A stretch of 41,652 nt of DNA from JAUXFK01 sp034189035 (lineage in GTDB: Bacteria; Desulfobacterota; UBA8473). The notes beneath the pieces are model-generated. The model ran no database searches, was not told the origin of the DNA, and worked only from the letters and a program-made list of their open reading frames with translations. The translations under genes and the position numbers were made by a program. Positions 1 to 7,630 of this stretch are shown here, one piece after another. The stretch spans positions 1 through 41,652 of the forward strand of contig JAXHVA010000038.1 of assembly GCA_034189035.1 (NCBI GenBank). The letters run 5' to 3'. Every line of letters begins with the position of its first letter. The first letter of the stretch is position 1.

Positions 1-22
1 GGTTCAAATCCTCTCAGGTGTG
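1..22 (+). tRNA. 3' end of a tRNA cut by the window edge (possibly tRNA-Arg)
   Basis: Bases 3-9 read TTCAAAT, which fits a T-loop, flanked by GG and CC as in a T-stem. Bases 15-21 would be the 3' strand of the acceptor stem and G22 the discriminator; no CCA is encoded. The pattern of T-arm, CAGGTGT and final G resembles bacterial tRNA-Arg ends. The 5' three quarters of the gene lie outside the window, so neither the anticodon nor the acceptor pairing can be tested. From 27 to 200 an open frame without a convincing start follows; I see no other feature before the fliA stop. Confidence 0.4.
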
Positions 23-250
23 ATAATATCTATTGCCGGCAATTTACTGCCATGAGCAGCACAACGAGAAGGTCAGTATTAAAAGAGTGAGAGAACTTCG
101 AATCAAAATTCAAAACGAGTTTCACAATCTCCAGACTAATCCAGATACCTCAAAAAAAATCAAGCAGGTGTATTCCTGGTACCCATATGAAAATACCTAA
201 CGGGAAATTATTGAGTAAGGAAAGAAAATATTTAGAGAAAAAAAAGGCTG

Positions 251-1024
251 TTATTTTTTATATTGAACCTCAAATTTCTTTCTCAACTGTTTTAAGGCAT
301 GGCTATGGAGTTGAGATACCCTAGATTCTGTCACACCTAGAATCGTACCGATCTCTTTCATAGTAAGCTCTTCATAATAATAAAGGGTAATTACCAAACG
401 CGGTTTTTCATCCAACTCTTCGATTGCTTCGGCAACTATATCTTTAGTCTCTTTAATTTTTAACCGTAAAGCCGGGTCAAGTAAATAGTCATTGAGAAGA
501 GTATCAATATCCCTCTCCTGCCCATCCTCAAAAGAATATCCCAGTTCGTCAAGACTGATAAAGCTAACACCATTCGCCTGATTTATGATTTCGTGGATTT
601 TTTCGACTTTCATACCTAATCTTTCAGCTATTTCCTCATTCGAAGGTGGCCTGCCTAATTTGTGTTCAAGTTCTGTCTGTGCCTCCTCTAACTTACGGGC
701 ATTATAGCGGATTGATCTAGGCGTCATATCTAAAGATCTCAATTCATCTAACATTGCTCCTCTAATCCGAAACTCTGCATATGTCCTAAATTTTACACCC
801 CTTTGAGGGTCAAACTTATCTATGGCATCGATCAGACCAATTATCCCTGAAGTGATAACATCATCGATATCTATATTTGGTGGTAAACGGAATGCAATTC
901 GACTTGCAATATACTTTATCAAAGGAGAACATTCCTGTATCAATTGATCTCTTAATAAAGGATCGATCTTTCGTGATCCTTCCTCCCATTGTTTTAAGGC
1001 ACCATTCATTGTAAATTTTTTCAT
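251..1024 (-). CDS. fliA: RNA polymerase sigma factor for flagellar operons (sigma-28, FliA)
   Basis: Directs RNA polymerase to late flagellar and chemotaxis promoters. The roughly 257-residue protein has sigma-70 region 2 (IDIDDVITSGIIGLIDAIDKF, then KFRTYAEFRIRGAMLDELRS), region 3 (ARKLEEAQTELEHKLGRPPS) and a C-terminal region 4 helix-turn-helix (LTMKEIGTILGVTESRVSQLHS). Length and the FRIRGAMLDELR segment are typical of FliA rather than RpoD or SigB-type factors. The frame opens with a GTG at 1033 and an ATG at 1024, with another ATG at 1009; none has a clear Shine-Dalgarno, so the start is uncertain and the ATG at 1024 is used. It lies 50 bp downstream of flhG on the same strand, the usual order, and is probably co-transcribed with it. 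No flagellar structural genes are in view. Confidence 0.93.
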   Translation of the reverse strand: MKKFTMNGALKQWEEGSRKIDPLLRDQLIQECSPLIKYIASRIAFRLPPNIDIDDVITSGIIGLIDAIDKFDPQRGVKFRTYAEFRIRGAMLDELRSLDMTPRSIRYNARKLEEAQTELEHKLGRPPSNEEIAERLGMKVEKIHEIINQANGVSFISLDELGYSFEDGQERDIDTLLNDYLLDPALRLKIKETKDIVAEAIEELDEKPRLVITLYYYEELTMKEIGTILGVTESRVSQLHSHALKQLRKKFEVQYKK

Positions 1025-1074
1025 AATATTCACATCAGGTTTTATAAATTAAATGTAATTGAATCCCCAGTGAA

Positions 1075-1971
1075 TTAATCGTACTGAAGTATATGTTTCC
1101 AAAAAAAATGGATATTACCTTTGCTATCGCCTGAGACTGGTGATTCACATATCTTTCGGGCTAATGTATTAAAGCACTTATTCGCATGAGAATTTGGAAA
1201 CGCCTCCCCTATAACCATCTGCTGTCTTACCGCCTTAGGGACATTTTCGTCCATTAATATATATCCAAGATAATCCAGGGATATATTTAAATAGCGTTCC
1301 GTGACTAAGCTCAGTTTCTTAAAAGCTGACATGGCATCCTTGACATTGAGTGCACAATTTATAAGCAAATTAAACCGCTTTTCTGAATATTCTTTTGAAA
1401 GTACTTTCATCAATGCATATGAATCTGTTAGAGAAGTAGGCTCTGGAGTTGCAACTACAATGATTTCCTGAGCAGCAACATTAAAGTATATTACATTAGA
1501 TGAAATACCCGCAGCTGTATCTATCAAAAAAACATCAATACACTGATCGAGAACTGAAAGTTCTGTTAGAAAATGAAGCTTCTGCTCTTTACTTAATTCT
1601 GCGAGTCTTTGTATCCCAGAACTAGCTGGAATGATATGCATCCTTCCCGGTCCTTGAACAGTGATATCAGAGACCCTCTTCTCTCCGGTAAGTACATGGT
1701 TTAAATTGAATTTTGGTGTAAGGCCTAAAAGTATATCGAGATTTCCCAGCCCCAAGTCAGCATCGAGTATCATCACTGATTTTCCTATTTGAGTTAATGC
1801 AAAGGCCAGATTAGCAACGATGTTGGTTTTACCCACTCCGCCTTTTCCACTAGTGACTGCTATTATTCTCGGAGGATTTTTCTTCTTAAGTCTACTTGAT
1901 TTTAGAGACTTATTTATTCTTTCATTGCGAATATGTGTCATTTCGCTTGATGTACTTTCTCTGTCTAACAA
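1075..1971 (-). CDS. flhG: FlhG/FleN (MinD-like) ATPase controlling flagellar number
   Basis: ParA/MinD-superfamily ATPase that limits flagellum number and placement, usually through FlhF and the master regulators. The deviant Walker A GKGGVGKT is at residues 42-49, followed by the switch segment DADLGLGNLDILLGL and a second signature around VFLIDTAAGI. The C-terminus (IHFFWKHILQYD) could be a membrane-targeting amphipathic helix like that of MinD. The N-terminal extension is basic and lacks the DQAxxLR motif that activates FlhF in several FlhG proteins. The start is TTG, chosen because GAGGT sits six bases upstream; an ATG at 1941 has no ribosome site. fliA follows, but no flhF or flhA precedes it. 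Confidence 0.88.
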   Translation of the reverse strand: MLDRESTSSEMTHIRNERINKSLKSSRLKKKNPPRIIAVTSGKGGVGKTNIVANLAFALTQIGKSVMILDADLGLGNLDILLGLTPKFNLNHVLTGEKRVSDITVQGPGRMHIIPASSGIQRLAELSKEQKLHFLTELSVLDQCIDVFLIDTAAGISSNVIYFNVAAQEIIVVATPEPTSLTDSYALMKVLSKEYSEKRFNLLINCALNVKDAMSAFKKLSLVTERYLNISLDYLGYILMDENVPKAVRQQMVIGEAFPNSHANKCFNTLARKICESPVSGDSKGNIHFFWKHILQYD

Positions 1972-2088
1972 TGGATGACCTCGTATCAGATTTTTTTCTT
2001 TTCGGGCTATTCGGTATTTGATCTATATTTAAAAATCCTATTCACAGTCAGATTGTAAAGGTTCTTGAATCCGACATTTATATTGTAA

Positions 2089-2298
2089 ATGTTTTTGTTA
2101 ATTCATGAAGTAGCAAAAAGCATGCCAGGGGTTTCTTTTGGAATAAGGAAGGTGAATTCATTTGATGAAGTGATATTAATTTTAAGCCATGATATGACAG
2201 CGTCGCTTCCGGATAACCTTGGTAAAGCCTTATTAAAAGAGATTTTTTATTCTCAGATTGATTTTTTAATCGTTCTGGGTTCGCTATTAGAATCTTAA
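2089..2298 (+). CDS. small hypothetical protein (69 aa)
   Basis: Short open frame between flhG and the downstream regulator, on the opposite strand to both. The peptide mixes hydrophobic and charged residues in a protein-like way (IRKVNSFDEVILIL, LPDNLGKALLKEIFYS), but I recognise no family. Against it: no Shine-Dalgarno, and the ATG lies inside a 7-bp inverted repeat (2074-2080 with 2086-2092). A later ATG at 2122 is no better. It could be a remnant of a longer gene or a chance frame. Confidence 0.3.
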   Translation: MFLLIHEVAKSMPGVSFGIRKVNSFDEVILILSHDMTASLPDNLGKALLKEIFYSQIDFLIVLGSLLES

Positions 2299-2599
2299 GA
2301 ACTCAGCTACTACCCTCAAAGAATTTAAGATTTTTTATGCCCTGCGAAACTAAGGACTGCTCATGAAAAATTCAATATACGTTCATCAAAAGGTTTCTCA
2401 AGGAGCATGTAACCTTTCATTATGTGTTTAATATAGACAGTGTAATGTTTTTAAAGGAGAAATAGAATACAGTTCTGTCAAATTTTGAATGTTAATCGTC
2501 ACAAATTTGACGATTGTAACCGATAAAAATTCGGATACACAGCATATCTAACGGGGTTGCTTTAAATGAATGTAGCTGCTGAGGATTTTATAAGGAATG
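2299..2599. other. gene-free stretch with an inverted repeat
   Basis: About 300 bases with no gene I can support. The one clear structure is a perfect 8-bp inverted repeat, AATCGTCA at 2494-2501 and TGACGATT at 2508-2515, with a 6-base loop; outside it GTTA (2491-2494) and TAAC (2517-2520) can extend the pairing with a two-base bulge. A related TGTCAAATTTTGA lies just before it at 2477-2489. There is no T-run after the stem on either strand, so an operator or RNA-processing site is as likely as a terminator. Confidence 0.35.
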
Positions 2600-3985
2600 T
2601 TATAGATTTTCTTTTTGGATGTGTGTTTTCTTCATCTTTTCTACTAAGGTTGTTCGCTTTAAATTTAACATTTTAGCTGCCTTGTTTTTTACCCAGTTAC
2701 TTTTGTTGAGGGCTTGTATTATAAGCTCTTTTTCGAACTCAGTAACAACTGTTTTAAAACATATCCCATCCTTTGGGATATCAACCTTGGAAAAGAACTT
2801 GTCCTGCCCCCCTCTCAATAATTTATCAGGCAAATCCCTGACCGAAATCTTGCCTTTACCTTTCAAGATGACTAAACGTTCGATTGTATTTTCTAATTCT
2901 CGTATGTTGCCAGGCCAGTCATACTGGAGTAAAGTTTCCATAACATCAGGGGAAATCTGTTCAATATTCTTCTTCTTCTCTTGATTGAAGCGGTCTAAAA
3001 AATGATGTATGAGGAGGGGAATATCTGATTTACGCTTTCTCAATGGGGGAACATTTATCGGGATTACATTCAATCGGTAATAGAGATCCTCTCTAAACCT
3101 TTTTTCAATTAATGCGTTCTCTAAATCCTGATTTGTTGCTGCAATAATTCTTACATTGACTTTAATGGTATTTGTTCCGCCAACCCTCTCGAATTCCTGT
3201 TCTTGAAGAACCCTTAATACTTTTACTTGAAGGCTGGGACTCATATCACCGATCTCGTCAAGAAAAATTGTACCGTTGTGGGCCAGTTCAAACCGACCTA
3301 CTCTTGCACTTGTGGCCCCTGTAAAGGCCCCTTTAACATGTCCAAATAGCTCGCTCTCAAGTAATTCTTCCGGAATTGCCCCGCAGTTTACCGGGATTAA
3401 AGGTTTTTCCTTCCGATATCCATTGAAATGTATAGCCTTAGCGATGAGTTCCTTCCCTGTACCACTTTCACCCCGGATTAAGATAGTGCTGTCAGTATCG
3501 GAAACCTTCTCAATCAACTGGAAAACTTCTTGTATTGCATCACTGTCTCCTATAATATTTTCAAATTTATACTTTCTCTTCAATTGCTTACGAAGAGAGA
3601 AATTTTCTATTTCTAATTTCTGATGTTTCATAGCCCGCTGGATTACAATCTTTATCTCGTCTATTTTGAAGGGTTTTGTCACATAGTCGTATGCACCTAC
3701 CTTCATCGCTTCAACAGCAGACTCTATACTTCCGTATCCTGTTATAACGACTCCAACCCCATGGGGGTATAGTCTTTGGTATTCCCTTATAACCTCAAGA
3801 CCATTGACTTTGGGCATCATCAAGTCCGTTAAAACTAACTGAAAATCTCTAGTCTTAAGAAGCTCAATAGCTCTTTCTCCATCTCCAGCTGTGATAATTT
3901 CGTAGCCCTCTCCTATTAATACATCGAAAAGAAATTCTCTTATCTTTTCATCGTCATCAACGATTAAAATACTCTCTTGTTGCAT
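2600..3985 (-). CDS. sigma-54-dependent response regulator (NtrC/AtoC family)
   Basis: Cytoplasmic two-component regulator that activates sigma-54 promoters when phosphorylated. Receiver domain residues 1-120 with acidic pocket D10-D12, phospho-acceptor D54 (TDLMMPKVNG) and K104. The AAA+ domain has Walker A GESGTGKE at 172-179, the sigma-54 contact loop GAFTGA at 219-224 and Walker B FLDEIGDM near 241-248. A Fis-type helix-turn-helix ends the protein (KNKAAKMLNLKRTTLVEKMKK, about 430-455). The length of 461 is normal. ATG start with AGGAAAG just upstream. No histidine kinase is adjacent, so the input signal is unknown; proximity to flhG-fliA might suggest a flagellar or biofilm role, but the genes are separated by 600 bp. 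Confidence 0.95.
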   Translation of the reverse strand: MQQESILIVDDDEKIREFLFDVLIGEGYEIITAGDGERAIELLKTRDFQLVLTDLMMPKVNGLEVIREYQRLYPHGVGVVITGYGSIESAVEAMKVGAYDYVTKPFKIDEIKIVIQRAMKHQKLEIENFSLRKQLKRKYKFENIIGDSDAIQEVFQLIEKVSDTDSTILIRGESGTGKELIAKAIHFNGYRKEKPLIPVNCGAIPEELLESELFGHVKGAFTGATSARVGRFELAHNGTIFLDEIGDMSPSLQVKVLRVLQEQEFERVGGTNTIKVNVRIIAATNQDLENALIEKRFREDLYYRLNVIPINVPPLRKRKSDIPLLIHHFLDRFNQEKKKNIEQISPDVMETLLQYDWPGNIRELENTIERLVILKGKGKISVRDLPDKLLRGGQDKFFSKVDIPKDGICFKTVVTEFEKELIIQALNKSNWVKNKAAKMLNLKRTTLVEKMKKTHIQKENL

Positions 3986-4124
3986 CTTTCCTAAACTTAA
4001 TTCACTATTATAGGTTTTTTATTTATCATTAAAAAGTAAAAGGAGAGAAGTATTATCTATTTTGAAAACATAGACTCTTTTATAAATTCTCAGCATACAT
4101 GAATATTGTTTAAAAATCAAATCT

Positions 4125-4322
4125 TTAAATTAGAAATCTGATTTCTTTTTCTGGAGGTTCTATTTTATCTCCCAATGAAGAGCCACATTGGCAGCAGAGA
4201 TACTCAAACTTGTCTCCCTCAGGTAAAATGATAAGAAGTCTTTTTCTGACTGGAACAGCGACTTTACACTGTGGACAATATAAAGCAGTTGCCTCTAGTT
4301 GTTTAAAGCTACGATTATCCAT
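4125..4322 (-). CDS. small zinc-ribbon protein
   Basis: Protein of 65 residues with two CxxC knuckles, CPQC near residue 16 and CCQC near residue 44, spaced as in a zinc ribbon; no enzymatic motif. It is probably a small cytoplasmic zinc-binding protein of unknown role. The ATG at 4322 is preferred because GGTGAT sits five bases upstream; an ATG four codons earlier (4334) has no ribosome site. It is upstream of the NtrC-family regulator on the same strand with a 139-bp gap, so co-transcription is possible but not shown. Confidence 0.6.
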   Translation of the reverse strand: MDNRSFKQLEATALYCPQCKVAVPVRKRLLIILPEGDKFEYLCCQCGSSLGDKIEPPEKEIRFLI

Positions 4323-4400
4323 GAATATCACCATTTAGAATGAGAAACTATGATTTCTAACATATACAATACATCTTTAGAACATTAATGTCAATAACGA

Positions 4401-4937
4401 TTAAATTTCTAGCAACGATTTTAATGCCTCTTTATACTCATCGAATGCTTGCTGTCCGAAAAGGACAAAACAGACAAGATTGAGACTACTGTTTGTTTTT
4501 AGGTGGTCTACAATGGTTTTTAGTGCAATTTTTGCAGCCTCTTTCATAGGATATCCATAAGCCCCGGTACTGATTGAAGGGAAGGATATACTCTTCAGTC
4601 CCTTCGATGATGCAAGTTTCAGGCTTTCTTTGTAAGAACTCTCCAATAATCTTGCTTCGCCCCTTCTTCCACCACTGTAGATTGGACCTACAGTATGGAT
4701 TACATATTTGGCCTTTAGGTTACCTCCTGTAGTTATTACAGCCTTGCCTGTAGGGCACTCACCAATCTTCCTACACTCTTCTATAATAGCTGAACCACCG
4801 ACTCGGTGAATTGCTCCATCCACACCCCCACCTCCCGCTAAAGATGAGTTGGCAGCATTGACAATAGCATCGGTATCTTCTTTTGTTATATCCCCTTCCT
4901 TCAAAGATATAATAGCTTGATTTACCTTAACCTTCAT
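4401..4937 (-). CDS. macrodomain protein, O-acetyl-ADP-ribose deacetylase type (YmdB-like)
   Basis: Single macrodomain of 178 residues, the standard length for the YmdB/MacroD class that binds ADP-ribose and hydrolyses O-acetyl-ADP-ribose or mono-ADP-ribosyl groups. Seen directly: GDIT near residue 15, NAANSSLAGGGGVDGAIH at 27-44 with the catalytic-type Asn27 and Asp40, CPTGKAVITTGG, the VIHTVGP strand and the diphosphate loop SISTGAYGYP. The match to E. coli YmdB runs end to end. ATG start with GAGAGGAAG upstream. Neighbours do not include a recognisable ADP-ribosyltransferase, so a DarTG-type toxin-antitoxin arrangement is not supported; housekeeping is the simpler reading. Confidence 0.9.
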   Translation of the reverse strand: MKVKVNQAIISLKEGDITKEDTDAIVNAANSSLAGGGGVDGAIHRVGGSAIIEECRKIGECPTGKAVITTGGNLKAKYVIHTVGPIYSGGRRGEARLLESSYKESLKLASSKGLKSISFPSISTGAYGYPMKEAAKIALKTIVDHLKTNSSLNLVCFVLFGQQAFDEYKEALKSLLEI

Positions 4938-5067
4938 GGTATACTTCCTCTCCCATTACGTTTTACAAGGATTAAGATATTGATATCGCTTCTTGAGACT
5001 CTTTTAAAAGCTCTTCAAGACATATAGGATGAATTATTAGCAATTATTCTTCACTAATCTGATATTA

Positions 5068-6261
5068 TTAGTCAAAATCAGCGAATATCTCACTTATATT
5101 TAGATACGTATTATTAGACTTTTGTTTTTTGTACTTGTCTTTTATAAAGCCAATGGCATGATTTAGATCCGAATTTTTGATCCCGTTTTTAATGGATGAA
5201 TACGCTTCTATAAATGCTGCAAGATCATCTGCGATCTTCACCATTTCTCCATCTCTTGGAACAAATTCGTCTTTATTAAATCGGTCACAGATATCAACAC
5301 TTTTAACCTTATGTATCTCTTTGTTTATCTTGATGATACTGCTGAATTCATCAATAGTGAACATCTTGATTTCATCATGCCATTCTATTGGGATCATGCT
5401 GTACACAACTTCCATCTGCTCCATCTCATATTGTTTTATCAGGTTGTTTATGCCTTTAACAGACTTCTTTACAGGAGATATTATATCACGGGTAAGAACC
5501 TCTGGTAGATCATGGAATAATCCAGTGAAATAATTGTTTATACACCTTTTCTTGCAGCCTTTTATCTCAAGGGTAAAGAGGTATGACAATATAGCAACAA
5601 TTAACATATGCCCCAGGACCGAGGTCTTTGGAGTTCTATAAATATGGCCCCATCTAATCTGAAATCGCAATTGACCGCAAAGATTAACAAAGTTTCTCAG
5701 CCCCGTATACATTACCAATTGAACCATGCCTTTAATATCATAGTTTTTTTCCTGTTTCATCTGTAAGGTTTTCTTTATTTCATCAATCTCATATCCGTCA
5801 GGATTTGCATGTTCTATAATGTTGAATTCCCATTTAGTAGCATAAAAATGTGCGGCTTTCAGGAGCTTTCCGTTAATATTGTCTGGCCTATTATATGAGA
5901 AATGATCTTTAAATTTTTCGCAAAAATCCTTGCCTAAAGGTGAAATAATCGATTCTAGTTCTTTGAATACCCATTGATTCAATTCCCTATAACTCGCTTC
6001 TTCTTGTTTAATCTTATGAAATATTTGTGGTTTTATATCTGTTAAGACAAGACGCTGAAGTAAGTCGAAAAGGCCTCCTTCAATGATTTCTACCCAATCG
6101 AACCTCTCATTATCTTCTTCAAACTTTCCAAGAAGATAGGCAATAATCATTTTGTGGGCCTGTTTATCCAGCTCTGTGAGTTCTACTGGACGTATCTTAT
6201 CGTTCCATCTTTGCATAGTTGCTGCGTCCAGAAATCTTAATAGCAAAGCTTTTCTAATCAT
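5068..6261 (-). CDS. HD-domain phosphohydrolase, YfbR-like (possibly two tandem HD-like halves)
   Basis: The C-terminal half (about 200-330) matches the YfbR 5'-deoxynucleotidase class: RW at 203-204, metal-ligand-type H218, then FHDLPEVLTRDIISPVK at 249-265 with the HD pair H250-D251, and a distal SVDICDRF that could supply the last Asp. The N-terminal 190 residues seem to repeat the plan in decayed form: RW at 18-19, H36, and GLFDLLQRLVLTDIKPQI at 63-80 where the HD pair is lost. At 397 aa it is about twice YfbR length, consistent with duplication. Likely a cytoplasmic metal-dependent phosphohydrolase, substrate unknown. The ATG at 6261 has no strong ribosome site. Confidence 0.75.
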   Translation of the reverse strand: MIRKALLLRFLDAATMQRWNDKIRPVELTELDKQAHKMIIAYLLGKFEEDNERFDWVEIIEGGLFDLLQRLVLTDIKPQIFHKIKQEEASYRELNQWVFKELESIISPLGKDFCEKFKDHFSYNRPDNINGKLLKAAHFYATKWEFNIIEHANPDGYEIDEIKKTLQMKQEKNYDIKGMVQLVMYTGLRNFVNLCGQLRFQIRWGHIYRTPKTSVLGHMLIVAILSYLFTLEIKGCKKRCINNYFTGLFHDLPEVLTRDIISPVKKSVKGINNLIKQYEMEQMEVVYSMIPIEWHDEIKMFTIDEFSSIIKINKEIHKVKSVDICDRFNKDEFVPRDGEMVKIADDLAAFIEAYSSIKNGIKNSDLNHAIGFIKDKYKKQKSNNTYLNISEIFADFD

Positions 6262-6293
6262 TAAATAACCTATTTACGCAGTTTTTAATAATG

Positions 6294-6375
6294 ATATCCG
6301 ACATGATCTAATTTTACATAACTGATTGCAAAAAGTAAAGATGATTAAAATCAGTTATCCAACGTAGTCGGATAT
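6294..6375. repeat. nested perfect inverted repeats upstream of the HD-domain gene
   Basis: Outer arms ATATCCGAC (6294-6302) and GTCGGATAT (6367-6375) are perfect 9-bp complements. Inside them ATAACTGATT (6318-6327) and AATCAGTTAT (6349-6358) are perfect 10-bp complements with a 21-base loop. Internal unpaired segments are 15 and 8 bases. On the plus strand the structure runs into T6 (6375-6380), as a terminator would, but no plus-strand gene precedes it. On the minus strand it would form the 5' leader of the HD gene. Terminator of an unseen transcript, leader structure or decayed mobile element are all possible. Confidence 0.5.
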
Positions 6376-6474
6376 TTTTTGCTGTGTATTTATAACCAAG
6401 GCATATAGTAATCGCTCGGTATTGTTTCCTTTTCCCTTGACAGATATTTTTGTTTATGGTTAATAAGAAACTGA

Positions 6475-6670
6475 CTGTTGCCCAAAAAAAAATTCCTTTG
6501 AGCGGTCATCAAAATTTTTTTTATAAGTCTTGGTGAGTCGGAAGATGAGCGATTTCAACTGATTCTGAGCACCATTGGGGAGTTTTGAAATCGCCTGAAA
6601 CAAAACACTTAGACTTATAAAAAAAATGTTTTGGGTAAAGCGAAAAGAGGTTTTTCTTTTGGGCAATAGC
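6475..6670 (-). repeat. ~195 bp palindromic intergenic repeat, copy A
   Basis: Both ends carry TTGCC-type termini (CTGTTGCCC at 6475-6483, inverted as GGGCAATAGC at 6661-6670), and the arms stay complementary for roughly 85 bases each: the left block TTATAAGTCT (6521-6530) and GCGATTTCAA (6549-6558) recur inverted as AGACTTATAA (6611-6620) and TTGAAATCGC (6585-6594), leaving a central loop of about 25 bases. The whole unit reappears in reverse orientation at 38427-38618. It occupies the divergent gap between the HD gene and the DUF4013 gene. A 71-codon frame across it on the minus strand is a by-product of the repeat. No target-site duplication is obvious. Confidence 0.8.
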
Positions 6671-6838
6671 CTCATAATATTGGACTATATGTTTATTAAA
6701 CGGGTTGTTGCTTAAACGGAAAATACGTGGAATAAAATTTCACTTTCTTTAACCTTGAGGGAATATCCTTTGTTTTTGGATGGATATTGATGAGAAAGAA
6801 GATTAATAATTGTAATTAAAAAAAGGAGCTATGTCTTA

Positions 6839-7492
6839 ATGACAGATATAAAAAAAGCAATCAAATTTCCATTTCAAGAGACAGAGTGGACGCAAAAACT
6901 TATTGTAGGAGGTATTCTCAACATAATCCCTATTATATCTTTCTTTTCAATCGGTTATGCTTACCAAGTTTTTTATAACGCTCTAAAAGAAGAACCGCAT
7001 ATGCCACAATGGAATAACTGGAAAAATCTATTTATGAACGGGTTGATAATCGGTATGATCGGTATTGCTTATTTCTTTATTCCCTTTTTCATTAATATTT
7101 TGGGGATTTATTTAATAACAAAAGGGTGGCTTTCTAGTTTTTTAGGCGGTATTCTGCTCATTATTGGTTTTGGAGGTACATTGACAGCTGGGTTCTTTTT
7201 TCCCATGGCTATTACCAATTATATAGCAGGAGGAGAACAGATTGGTGATGCATTTAAATTTTCCTTTATTTTGGATGAAATTAGAGATGTTCAGGACGAT
7301 TATCTAGCCTCTTATTTAATAGGTTTAGGTATGTTAATCCTTTTTGGTTTATTCCTCTTTGTCCCTGTTGTAAGTTATTTTATATTTTCAATTGGGATCT
7401 TTTATGTATATCTATCCTTCTCCATCCTCTTTGGGGAAACATGTAAGTCCATAACAAGTATAACCGAAGAGAAAATAGGGGATAATCTATGA
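6839..7492 (+). CDS. DUF4013 family integral membrane protein
   Basis: Protein of 217 residues dominated by hydrophobic helices, about five to six spans: IVGGILNIIPIISFFSIGYA, the GLIIGMIGIAYFFIPFFINI region, a glycine-rich SSFLGGILLIIGFGGTLTAGFF segment, and two C-terminal spans. The opening KAIKFPFQETEWTQKLIVGGILNIIPI and the later PMAITNYIAGG are features I associate with the DUF4013 family, whose function is not known. AAAGGAG lies 11 bases before the ATG, a little far but the only candidate. It is a single-gene unit closed by a hairpin terminator. Confidence 0.75.
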   Translation: MTDIKKAIKFPFQETEWTQKLIVGGILNIIPIISFFSIGYAYQVFYNALKEEPHMPQWNNWKNLFMNGLIIGMIGIAYFFIPFFINILGIYLITKGWLSSFLGGILLIIGFGGTLTAGFFFPMAITNYIAGGEQIGDAFKFSFILDEIRDVQDDYLASYLIGLGMLILFGLFLFVPVVSYFIFSIGIFYVYLSFSILFGETCKSITSITEEKIGDNL

Positions 7493-7517
7493 AAGCTTGC
7501 TTACATGAAACACTTTT

Positions 7518-7552
7518 AAAGCTGGGTATATTCGTTATGCCTGGCTTTTTTT
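7518..7552 (+). terminator. rho-independent terminator after the DUF4013 gene
   Basis: AAAGCTGGG (7518-7526) pairs with CCTGGCTTT (7540-7548), nine pairs including two G-T wobbles, over a 13-base loop, and the stem ends in a run of seven T (7546-7552). It lies 26 bp after the stop codon and separates this gene from rel. Confidence 0.75.
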
Positions 7553-7630
7553 ATCCTCAATTAGTCATTTATCACCCAGCATCTAGCTTAGGGTCCTTCT
7601 GTTTATTTGTTAATCAGGATTTCGAAGAAA

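Noticed and set aside
4125..6261. Possible defence or toxin-antitoxin island (macrodomain, HD hydrolase, zinc ribbon)
   Set aside because: No ADP-ribosyltransferase, nuclease or mobile-element gene is adjacent, the genes are separately spaced, and the macrodomain is of the housekeeping YmdB type.
6460..6675. 71-codon minus-strand open frame
   Set aside because: It coincides with the palindromic repeat copy A, has no ribosome site, and the corresponding frame is not kept in copy B.
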